In this document: piece after piece, positions 1 through 6,458 of the stretch
How positions within the stretch are numbered: the stretch's first letter is position 1
How the letters are laid out: each line of letters starts with the position of its first letter
DNA from: JBMTVN01 sp046047235
GTDB lineage: Bacteria > Verrucomicrobiota > Verrucomicrobiia > Limisphaerales > JAHDYP01
DNA: 31,651 bases
Reading direction: 5' to 3'
NCBI GenBank assembly: GCA_046047235.1
Contig: JBJOII010000038.1
Location: forward strand, 1 to 31,651
Notes under the pieces: generated by a model
Database searches by the model: none
What the model was told of the DNA's origin: nothing
The model's input: the letters and a program-made list of their open reading frames with translations, nothing else
Position numbers and translations under genes: made by a program

Positions 1-350
1 GCGTTCCGACGGGGGTGGTAGTTCGGTGGTATTTGGACCAGGCCTTGGGGCTTGCCTATACAAATGAGATTTCATCGCCCGACATCAAGACCCCGTCGAT
101 CTTGTCTCCGGGTGAGAAGGGGAATTTGGGCTACGGCCGGGTGTCTGTTGGGGTGGTGGGGATAGGGCGTTATGCGCAACTGGGGAAGTTTGTGGCGGAC
201 TTTGAAAACACCTTTCCGTTCACCGAGGTGCAGACGTTGAAACTGGAGATGGGTAGTGCCGGGGGTGGGTTATACACTGAGCCTGATCCTGAGGTTTTGG
301 GTTTGAGTATGTCCGTGGAGAGTTTGGCTGAAAGACCGGTGGTGAGGTAG
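1..350 (+). CDS. C-terminal part of a possible PilO-like pilus/secretion assembly protein (5' end outside window)
   Basis: The reading frame is open from the left edge (codons in phase with base 3) to the TAG at 348-350, so the gene starts upstream of the window; about 116 residues are visible. The segment RYAQLGKFVADFENTFPF followed by a short beta-rich stretch resembles the C-terminal ferredoxin-like half of PilO/GspM-type inner-membrane assembly proteins, which usually carry a 'YxxLxxFlxxlE...v.v..l.l' pattern. No transmembrane segment lies in the visible part, as expected if the anchor is N-terminal. The gene converges on the - strand gene at 391-1884 with 40 bp between stops. The PilO-like assignment is a weak pattern match. 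That this is a real, truncated CDS is more secure. Confidence 0.45.
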   Translation, partial: VPTGVVVRWYLDQALGLAYTNEISSPDIKTPSILSPGEKGNLGYGRVSVGVVGIGRYAQLGKFVADFENTFPFTEVQTLKLEMGSAGGGLYTEPDPEVLGLSMSVESLAERPVVR

Positions 351-390
351 GGGGCTGGCAGGCCTCTGACGGGAGAGATTTGGCCTGGTG

Positions 391-1884
391 CTACGGGGTC
401 TCAGTTTCGTTTGTGTGGGGGGAGCCGTTGGCGTCGTACCAGAGGAGGTGGTCATTCTGAGGGGTATTTTCCCGGTGGTAGTTACCTGGCGAATCTTCCA
501 TTCGGAGGGGGATGCCGGTGAAGATATTGGTGCGGAGCTCCTGGGGGAGGAGTGGGGTGATTGAGGTGGTGTTTTGGGGGAGGCGCAGGATTTCCCTAGC
601 GGTGCGCCGGGTTTGATCCAGGGGGAACTCGAGGGTTCGCAGGTTTGCGGGGTTGGCTCTGGGGATAATCCAGTAGGTGAGGGTGGTCATGCCGATGGCG
701 GCGATGAGGAGTCGGCTGATGGAGAGGTGGAGCGTGTCGGGGGAGGAGGTGCGGGCGATTCCCATGAGGAGTATGGCGGTTCCGAGCAGCGTGAAGGCCG
801 CTACGTTAGCGGTGATGGAGGTGGCGGCTTCCGGGGTGAAGCGTCGGTCGTTCCGGGTTTCGTAGGGGTACCAGCGGAGGGGGGGCAGGGGGTCGTGTCC
901 GGCTTTTGGGGTGGGGCCATGGAGAGCGGTGGCGACGGGGCTTTGCCGGGCTAATTTGAGGAGTTCAGGGTGGCGGATTTCGAGTTTGTTCCGGTGGTAA
1001 CGGACGGGGTTGAGGGCTTCGTGGGGCGGGTAGAAGGGTTGGGCGCAGCGTTTGATACGGAGTCCGGTGAGGCTGGCCTGTGCGGGGCCGAAGGCATAGA
1101 GGCTGAGGGGGGGGGCATTGGTTTGGTTTGGGTTGGGGAAGAATGCGGGGTAGGCGGGGCTGGTTGATTCGAAGGTGAGGCGGATAGCGGGGGTGGTGAT
1201 GAGGCCGGGAGGGTGTTGGAGGGTGAGGGCGACGAGGGTTTCCTGGTGTTCGACTGCGTGTTGGAACTGGGTGGATGGAGCCTGGCTCAGGTTGATGTTG
1301 AGGGTGCGGATCCATTCCTGGAACGAGGCGGCCTCGAGGGGGGAGAAGGCGAGGGTGGAAGTGACGAGGGCTGGAGTTGAGCCATCGAAATTATTGGTGG
1401 AATCGAGAGTGGTGATCCGGATGGTGTCTTGGGGAGTGGCGGTGATGAAGCGGCTGTAGACGAGGAGGCTGATGGCCAAGACAGAGAGGACGATGGGGTC
1501 GCGTCTTCGGGCTTTCCTGACCAGAGGAAAAATGGATGTGGCTGTGAGGAGGGCGAGCAGCACGGCCTGCCACCATGGGCGGACATCATGGATGAGCGGT
1601 GGGGAGAAGATGTATTGCAGCGTGGGCAGAGTGCCGCTGGAGGCGGGTTGGATTTCGGGTTGGGTGGGCAGGGAGAGGATCCAGACGGAGTTGGTGGCGT
1701 GGGTTTTGAAGCAGGTTTGGATGACGAGTGTTTCCTGGTTTTCCTGCCAGCGCAGGAAGGCACGTTCCTCGAGTGCGTGTGGTGCGGGGTTGCCGTCGGT
1801 GCTGTGCAGGCCGGCGTGCAAGGGAGCGGCCCAGAGGATTAGTGCGAGGCTGCAGTTGCGGAGAATGAGACCTGGGGGGCGCAT
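391..1884 (-). CDS. Membrane protein with signal peptide and DUF2330-like N-terminal region
   Basis: I chose the ATG at 1884 (497 residues) because it begins a clear signal sequence (MRPPGLILRNCSLALILWAA, cleavage near PLHAG). The upstream extension to 2064 runs through repeat DNA. After the signal comes a lumenal region with the pattern ALEERAFLRWQENQETLVIQ and a later 'VWILSLP.P', which resembles the N-terminus of DUF2330-type proteins. Two transmembrane segments follow in mid-protein (WWQAVLLALL..., IVLSVLAISLLVY...), then a roughly 200-residue exported domain, then two more transmembrane segments near the C-terminus, and a short tail. The function is unknown. The family call is from motif resemblance only; topology and start are more certain. 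There is no Shine-Dalgarno sequence before the ATG. Confidence 0.6.
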   Translation of the reverse strand: MRPPGLILRNCSLALILWAAPLHAGLHSTDGNPAPHALEERAFLRWQENQETLVIQTCFKTHATNSVWILSLPTQPEIQPASSGTLPTLQYIFSPPLIHDVRPWWQAVLLALLTATSIFPLVRKARRRDPIVLSVLAISLLVYSRFITATPQDTIRITTLDSTNNFDGSTPALVTSTLAFSPLEAASFQEWIRTLNINLSQAPSTQFQHAVEHQETLVALTLQHPPGLITTPAIRLTFESTSPAYPAFFPNPNQTNAPPLSLYAFGPAQASLTGLRIKRCAQPFYPPHEALNPVRYHRNKLEIRHPELLKLARQSPVATALHGPTPKAGHDPLPPLRWYPYETRNDRRFTPEAATSITANVAAFTLLGTAILLMGIARTSSPDTLHLSISRLLIAAIGMTTLTYWIIPRANPANLRTLEFPLDQTRRTAREILRLPQNTTSITPLLPQELRTNIFTGIPLRMEDSPGNYHRENTPQNDHLLWYDANGSPHTNETETP

Positions 1885-1930
1885 GGGGTTTAAGGCTGCG
1901 ACTGGATTGTTAGCGGTTTTGGGTGGTTTG

Positions 1931-1984
1931 TTCCAAGTTCCAAGTTGGGTTTGGCGGCGCCAAATCCAGTTGCGCCTCAGGCGC
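1931..1984. repeat. Heptamer repeat plus two adjacent perfect palindromes
   Basis: TTCCAAG occurs twice in tandem at 1931-1944. It is followed by a palindrome TTTGGCG-g-CGCCAAA at 1950-1964 and another, GCGCCT-c-AGGCGC, at 1972-1984. The word AAATCCAGT sits at 1962-1970. The same word, again followed at once by a hairpin, occurs at 23593-23617 next to another heptamer cluster. The remaining gene-free DNA from 1985 to 2166 is GC-rich with no ORF I can support. Confidence 0.6.
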
Positions 1985-2166
1985 GGCGCTGACTGTTCCG
2001 AGACCCAGAAACGCCGGAACACGGCTTGAGGAGGGGCAGATGCGTCCCAGGGCGTGGACACCATACGCTGGTGGTTCTACGGCGGACGTGGGACTGCCGC
2101 TTTGGGTTCTGGGTGTGGGATTCGTGGGGGGACATGGGTCTTGCCCAAGCACGGGTGTGCGGCTAG

Positions 2167-2290
2167 GTTCTTTGGACTTTGGGGAGCTACCCTGCTGGTC
2201 CGGGAGACTGGACGGCGAAGGCTGAGAGTTTCGTGTGGGGGCACGGAGAGACCCGTTGAACCTGATCCAGGTAATGCTGGCGAAGGGAAC
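2167..2290 (+). ncRNA. TPP riboswitch aptamer (THI box) upstream of thiC
   Basis: The conserved core is directly visible: GGGGAGCT near 2181, GGCTGAGAG at 2220-2228, then ACCCGTTGAACCTGATCCAG at 2251-2270 and GTAATGCTGGCGAAGGGAAC ending at 2290. The closing P1 helix pairs GTTCTTT (2167-2173) with AAGGGAAC (2284-2290 used). TPP aptamers of this class bind thiamine pyrophosphate and repress thiamine genes. The next gene is thiC, the most common partner, and a terminator lies between the two. The aptamer identity is secure. The precise 5' boundary rests on the P1 pairing. Confidence 0.95.
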
Positions 2291-2302
2291 TGATAGTTTC
2301 CC
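2285..2302 (+). promoter_or_regulatory. Hairpin overlapping the P1 3' strand of the riboswitch
   Basis: GGGAACT (2285-2291) can pair with AGT-t-TCCC (2295-2302, one bulged T) across a GAT loop. The 5' arm reuses the bases that close aptamer helix P1, so this hairpin and P1 cannot form together. It is a candidate switching element in the expression platform. A second possible alternative pairing is GATCCAG in the aptamer (2264-2270) with TTGGATC (2318-2324), just before the terminator. Both pairings are read by eye, not folded. Confidence 0.45.
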
Positions 2303-2325
2303 TGGCGACATTCCTGGTTGGATCG

Positions 2326-2358
2326 AGGCTGGCTGCATTGGCGGCCGGTTTCATTTTT
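2326..2358 (+). terminator. Intrinsic terminator of the TPP riboswitch
   Basis: CTGGCTGC (2329-2336) pairs with GCGGCCGG (2341-2348) over an ATTG loop, eight pairs including two G-U. Three weaker pairs can extend it outward (2326-2328 with 2349-2351). The tract TTTCATTTTT follows at 2349-2358. It lies between the TPP aptamer and the thiC start codon, so TPP binding would be expected to favour premature termination. Confidence 0.8.
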
Positions 2359-2365
2359 GGATGAG
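2359..2365 (+). promoter_or_regulatory. thiC ribosome binding site
   Basis: GGATGAG lies six bases before the ATG at 2372 and immediately after the terminator U-tract. This supports 2372 as the start. The in-frame TTG at 2318 would put translation through the terminator stem. Confidence 0.55.
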
Positions 2366-2371
2366 CAAGTG

Positions 2372-4270
2372 ATGATAGCGAAGAAAGACCACCTGAGTTC
2401 CGTGGATTCCCAAATGCCTGGCAGCCGGCGTGTTTATGTATCTGGTCGGATGCATCCGGATTTGAGGGTTCCGATGCGGGAGATTGGATTATCCAAGACG
2501 CGTTTGGTGGGCGGGGGTGAAGAGGAGAACGCTCCGGTGAGGGTGTATGATACGAGCGGGCCGTGGGGGGATCCGGATTATTCCGGGCAGGTGAGCGAGG
2601 GTTTGCCGGCGTTGCGCAAGGCGTGGATTCAGGGGCGTGGGGATGTGGAGGAGTATGAGGGGCGTGGGGAGCAGGCGTTGGACAACGGCTATCGGAACGA
2701 GGCGGATGCGGAGCGGGCGACTGGGGCGGACCGGAACCGGCTGGTGCGGTTTCCGCGTTTGGCGCGGCGGCCGTTGCGGGCGTCGGCGGGGCATCCGGTG
2801 ACGCAGCTTTGGTATGCGCGGCAGGGCATTGTGACGCCGGAGATGGAGTATGTGGCGATTCGTGAGAATCAGGGGTTGGAGGCGATGCATGAGGCATGGG
2901 GGGACAAAGGGGCGCGCAACAGCCTGACCTTTCAGCATGCGGGGCAGGCTGGGGGGATTCAGATTCCGCGGGTGATTACGCCGGAGTTTGTGCGGGACGA
3001 GGTGGCGCGGGGGCGGGCGATTATTCCGGCGAACATCAATCATCCGGAACTCGAGCCGATGATTATTGGCCGGCATTTTCTGGTGAAGATCAACGCGAAC
3101 ATTGGGAATTCGGCGTTGGCTTCGGACATTGACCAGGAGGTGGAGAAGCTGCGGTGGTCGACGCGCTGGGGCGCGGACACGGTGATGGATTTATCGACTG
3201 GAAAGAACATCCATGCGACGCGGGAGTGGATTTTGCGGAACTCGCCGGTGCCGATTGGGACTGTTCCGATTTACCAGGCATTGGAGAAGGTGAACGGGAG
3301 GGCGGAGGATTTATCGTGGGATGTGTTTCGTGACACGCTGATTGAGCAATGCGAGCAGGGAGTGGACTACGTGACCATTCATGCGGGGGTGCTGTTGCGT
3401 TTTGTACCGATGACAGCGAAGCGCCTGACGGGGATTGTGAGTCGGGGTGGCAGCATTATGGCGAAGTGGTGTCTGGCGCATCATCAGGAGAACTTCCTTT
3501 ACACGAACTGGGATGAGATCTGTGAGATCATGGCGGCGTATGATGTGAGTTTCAGCATTGGGGATGGTTTGCGGCCGGGGTCGATAGCGGATGCGAACGA
3601 CGAGGCGCAGTTTGCGGAGTTGAAGGTGCAGGGGGATTTGACGCGTCGGGCATGGGACCGTGGGGTTCAGGTGATGAACGAGGGGCCCGGGCATGTGCCG
3701 ATGCACATGATTCGGGAGAACATGGACAAGCAGCTGGAGTGGTGTCATGAGGCGCCGTTTTACACCTTGGGGCCGCTCACGACGGACATTGCGCCGGGGT
3801 ATGATCATCTGACGAGTGCGATTGGCGCGGCGATGATTGGTTGGTATGGGACGGCGTTATTGTGTTATGTGACGCCGAAGGAGCATTTGGGTTTGCCGGA
3901 CCGGGAGGATGTGAGGGAGGGCGTGGTGGCGTATAAGATTGCGGCGCATGCGGCGGATTTGGCGAAGGGGCATCCTGGTGCGCAGTATCGGGACAACGCG
4001 TTGAGCAAGGCGCGGTTTGAGTTTCGCTGGAACGACCAGTTCAACCTTTCGTTGGATCCGGAGAAGGCCCGGGCGTTTCATGATGCGACCTTGCCGCAGG
4101 ACGGGGCGAAGAGTGCGCATTTTTGTTCGATGTGCGGGCCGCAGTTCTGCTCGATGAAGATTACCGAGGAGGTGCGGCAATATGCGGCGGCTCAGGGGGT
4201 TAGCGAGGATGAGGCTGTTCGGGTGGGGATGGAGAGCAAGGCGGCGGAGTATCGAGCGGGGGCGGAGTAG
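2372..4270 (+). CDS. thiC: Phosphomethylpyrimidine synthase ThiC
   Basis: ThiC converts 5-aminoimidazole ribotide to 4-amino-5-hydroxymethyl-2-methylpyrimidine phosphate, the pyrimidine half of thiamine, by radical S-adenosylmethionine chemistry in the cytoplasm. The product is 632 residues from ATG 2372, the usual family length. The 4Fe-4S cluster motif CSMCGPQFC (Cys 585, 588, 593) near the C-terminus has the CX2CX4C spacing typical of ThiC rather than the classical CX3CX2C. Family blocks such as NEGPGHVPMHMI and LTTDIAPGYDHLTSAIGAA are intact. The gene is preceded by a TPP riboswitch with an intrinsic terminator, so expression should fall when thiamine pyrophosphate is plentiful. No other thiamine gene lies beside it here. 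The start was chosen by the GGATGAG site and by its position after the terminator. Confidence 0.97.
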   Translation: MIAKKDHLSSVDSQMPGSRRVYVSGRMHPDLRVPMREIGLSKTRLVGGGEEENAPVRVYDTSGPWGDPDYSGQVSEGLPALRKAWIQGRGDVEEYEGRGEQALDNGYRNEADAERATGADRNRLVRFPRLARRPLRASAGHPVTQLWYARQGIVTPEMEYVAIRENQGLEAMHEAWGDKGARNSLTFQHAGQAGGIQIPRVITPEFVRDEVARGRAIIPANINHPELEPMIIGRHFLVKINANIGNSALASDIDQEVEKLRWSTRWGADTVMDLSTGKNIHATREWILRNSPVPIGTVPIYQALEKVNGRAEDLSWDVFRDTLIEQCEQGVDYVTIHAGVLLRFVPMTAKRLTGIVSRGGSIMAKWCLAHHQENFLYTNWDEICEIMAAYDVSFSIGDGLRPGSIADANDEAQFAELKVQGDLTRRAWDRGVQVMNEGPGHVPMHMIRENMDKQLEWCHEAPFYTLGPLTTDIAPGYDHLTSAIGAAMIGWYGTALLCYVTPKEHLGLPDREDVREGVVAYKIAAHAADLAKGHPGAQYRDNALSKARFEFRWNDQFNLSLDPEKARAFHDATLPQDGAKSAHFCSMCGPQFCSMKITEEVRQYAAAQGVSEDEAVRVGMESKAAEYRAGAE

Positions 4271-4342
4271 GGGGGTGATTTCGGTAATGGAACCCCGTGT
4301 CCCGAGGGGCGGGCGGTCATCAGTTTCTGCTTGGTACTGGGG

Positions 4343-4387
4343 ACCGGGGTGGGTTTGAATCCGGCGCGCTTCCGCCCGGATCCCGGT
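4343..4387 (+). other. Inverted repeats between thiC and nuoH
   Basis: ACCGGGGT (4343-4350) can pair with ATCCCGGT (4380-4387). Nested inside, ATCCGG (4359-4364) and CCGGAT (4376-4381) form a perfect dyad over 11 bases, and the two structures compete. No U-tract follows, so this could be a weak thiC terminator, an operator or leader structure for the nuo operon, or neither. The 143-bp gap otherwise holds only GAGGTG (4398-4403), the probable nuoH ribosome binding site. Confidence 0.3.
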
Positions 4388-4413
4388 GGGTTGGGCTGAG
4401 GTGTGATTCCCGG

Positions 4414-5589
4414 ATGGCACAGGCTTTAGATCAGATTTTTGTTCAGCTGAAGCACGCGGTGGTGGGGTATTTCCCTGCCACGTGGCAGCCTTGGATTTCG
4501 GTGGTGTTATCCATTGTGCCGATCCTGATGGTGTTTCCGTTGTTATTTGCGCTGACCACTGTGGTGGAGCGCAAGATGTTGGGGCGGATTCAGAATCGGT
4601 ATGGTCCGAACCGGGTGGGTCCGTATGGGTTTTTGCAGTTTGCGGCGGATGGGATCAAGTCACTGACCAAGGAAGACATTGTGCCAATTGCGGCGGACCG
4701 GTTAGTGCATTTTCTGGCGCCGTTGGCGTTGCTGGTGCCTGTTTTGCTGTCGTATGCGGTGTTGCCGTTTGGTCGTGGGATGGTGATTTGGGATTTGGAT
4801 GTGGGGGTGTTGTTTTTCTTCGCTGTGGGTGCCGCTTCGGAGTTGGCGGTATTCATGGCGGGGTGGTCGAGTCGCAACAAGTATGCGTTGTTGGGGGCGA
4901 TGCGAGCGATTGCGCAGATGATCAGCTACGAGGTGCCGTTGATTTTGGGGGCGGTGGGGGTGGTTGTGGTGGTGGGGTCCTTGAATCCGGGGACGATAGT
5001 AGAGGCGCAGTCGGGTTACTGGGGTTGGGTTCCGCATTGGCATGTGTTTACGCCGTGGGGGTTTGCGGCGTTTATTGTATTTATGATATCGGCGGCGGCG
5101 GAGGCCAACCGGTCGCCTTTTGATATTCCTGAGGGGGAGTCGGAGATTGTGGCGGGATATTTCATTGAGTATTCCGGGTTCAAGTTCGCGTTGTTTTTCC
5201 TGGCGGAGTATTTGGGGTTATTTGCGATTTCGGGCATGGGGATCACCTTGTTTTTGGGTGGGTGGAATGCGCCGTTGCCGTGGCTGGCCTGGACGCCGTC
5301 GTGGTTCTGGTTTTTCGCGAAGCTGGTGGGGATTATCCTGATGTTCATCTGGGTTCGGGGGACGCTGCCTCGGATGCGGATGGATCAGCTGATGAATTTT
5401 GCGTGGAAGTTCCTGTTGCCCATGGCGTTGTTCGCCTTGATGGGGGCGGGTTTCTGGGTTCTGTTGGGGGCTGGATTGGCCAGGTGGGTGGTGGCGGGTC
5501 TTCTGGTGGTGTTGCCTTATTGGTTTTTGGGGCGTGGCCTGACCTTGGCTGCGGGGCGTGGGCGTCGGAAATATCGTTTGGCGGACTAG
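4414..5589 (+). CDS. nuoH: NADH-quinone oxidoreductase subunit H
   Basis: NuoH is the multi-pass membrane subunit that forms the quinone entry site and the heel of complex I. The product is 391 residues from ATG 4414, preceded by GAGGTG; the open frame to 4297 lacks family sequence. Diagnostic blocks are RIQNRYGPNRVGPYG, GIKSLTKEDIVP and NRSPFDIPEGESEIVAGYF, which contain the conserved acidic residues of the E-channel and quinone pocket. At least eight hydrophobic segments are visible. The C-terminal tail is longer than in E. coli, where the protein is 325 residues, with extra hydrophobic sequence after residue 330. It is the first gene of the nuo cluster here. The next gene is nuoJ, so the iron-sulfur subunit gene nuoI that normally follows nuoH is missing from this locus. 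Confidence 0.95.
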   Translation: MAQALDQIFVQLKHAVVGYFPATWQPWISVVLSIVPILMVFPLLFALTTVVERKMLGRIQNRYGPNRVGPYGFLQFAADGIKSLTKEDIVPIAADRLVHFLAPLALLVPVLLSYAVLPFGRGMVIWDLDVGVLFFFAVGAASELAVFMAGWSSRNKYALLGAMRAIAQMISYEVPLILGAVGVVVVVGSLNPGTIVEAQSGYWGWVPHWHVFTPWGFAAFIVFMISAAAEANRSPFDIPEGESEIVAGYFIEYSGFKFALFFLAEYLGLFAISGMGITLFLGGWNAPLPWLAWTPSWFWFFAKLVGIILMFIWVRGTLPRMRMDQLMNFAWKFLLPMALFALMGAGFWVLLGAGLARWVVAGLLVVLPYWFLGRGLTLAAGRGRRKYRLAD

Positions 5590-5603
5590 TTTGGTGGAAG
5601 CGG

Positions 5604-6137
5604 ATGAACGTAGCAGTGATCATCTTAGGGTTGTTGACCGTCGGTTCGGCGGTGGCTGCGATGTCTCTGCGGAACATGGTTCACTGTTTACTTTGGCTGG
5701 TGGTGACCTTTGTGGGGCTGGCGGGTTTGTATCTGGCATTGTCGGCGACGTTTTTGGCGGTGACGCAGGTTCTGGTGTATTTGGGTGCGGTGGCGATTTT
5801 GATGGTCTTTGCGATCATGCTGACCCGTGGGGGGATGGGGGTGGATGGCAAGGTTTTACTGGCGGGGTCATGGGTTGCTGGTGTGGGGATTTCGTTGTTG
5901 GTATTTGGGGGGTTAGCGAGCGTGATGGGCGCGGCGCCGGGTGGGGGGAAGGCTGTTTTTGAAGAGCCTGCGGTGCGGGAGGTGGGTGAGGCGTTGCTGA
6001 CGACTCATGTGGTGCCGTTGCAGGCGATTGCGTTGTTGTTGACCGGGGCGTTGATAGGCGGGGTGGTGTTGGCGATGGCGGAGTCGCAGATCCGATCCGG
6101 GGCGGGGAAGGAATCGAGAGGGAAGGAGGGGGCGTGA
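5604..6137 (+). CDS. nuoJ: NADH-quinone oxidoreductase subunit J
   Basis: NuoJ is a small five-helix membrane subunit of complex I at the junction of the quinone module and the antiporter-like subunits. The product is 177 residues from the ATG at 5604, preceded by GGTGGAAG at 5593-5600; the frame stays open back to 5262 inside nuoH but that part is a shadow. Family features are the early segment MVHCLLWLVVTFVGLAGLYL and then VTQVLVYLGAVAILMVFAIM, which matches the TM3 region with its pi-bulge used in coupling. The stop TGA overlaps the ATG of nuoK by one base. Confidence 0.93.
   Translation: MNVAVIILGLLTVGSAVAAMSLRNMVHCLLWLVVTFVGLAGLYLALSATFLAVTQVLVYLGAVAILMVFAIMLTRGGMGVDGKVLLAGSWVAGVGISLLVFGGLASVMGAAPGGGKAVFEEPAVREVGEALLTTHVVPLQAIALLLTGALIGGVVLAMAESQIRSGAGKESRGKEGA
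6125..6130 (+). promoter_or_regulatory. nuoK ribosome binding site that decides the start
   Basis: GGAGGG lies six bases before the ATG at 6137. A GTG three bases upstream (6134) is also in frame, but the spacing and the TGATG overlap with nuoJ favour 6137. Confidence 0.55.
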
Positions 6138-6448
6138 TGGATACCTTTCATGGATGCCTGATGATTTCGGCGATGCTTTTTGCCGTGGGTTTGGGGGGGG
6201 TGTTGACGCGTCGGAACGCGATTTTGGTTTTGATGGGGATTGAGTTGATGTTGAACGCGGCGAACCTGAGTTTTGTGACTTTTTGGAGGTTTGGGCCGAA
6301 TGCAGAGAGTCTGGATGGTTTGATGTTTGCGGTTTTTGCGGTAGCGATTGCGGCGGCTGAGGCCGCGATTGGTTTGGCATTAGTGATTGTGGTGTATCGG
6401 CATTTCCGGACGGCGGATGTGGCGGCTTTGGATCGATTGAAAGGGTAG
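6137..6448 (+). CDS. nuoK: NADH-quinone oxidoreductase subunit K
   Basis: NuoK is a three-helix, MrpC-like proton channel subunit of complex I. The product is 103 residues, the normal family size. The two membrane glutamates known to be needed for coupling are present: one in LMGIELMLNAANLSF (TM2) and one in AIAAAEAAIGLAL (TM3). The gene is translationally coupled to nuoJ by a one-base stop/start overlap. An AGGAG sequence at 6450-6454 follows the stop and serves nuoL. Confidence 0.95.
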   Translation: MDTFHGCLMISAMLFAVGLGGVLTRRNAILVLMGIELMLNAANLSFVTFWRFGPNAESLDGLMFAVFAVAIAAAEAAIGLALVIVVYRHFRTADVAALDRLKG

Positions 6449-6458
6449 CAGGAGTTTC

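Noticed and set aside
2318..2371. Extended thiC start at an in-frame TTG
   Set aside because: It would place translation through the riboswitch terminator stem and adds residues unlike ThiC.
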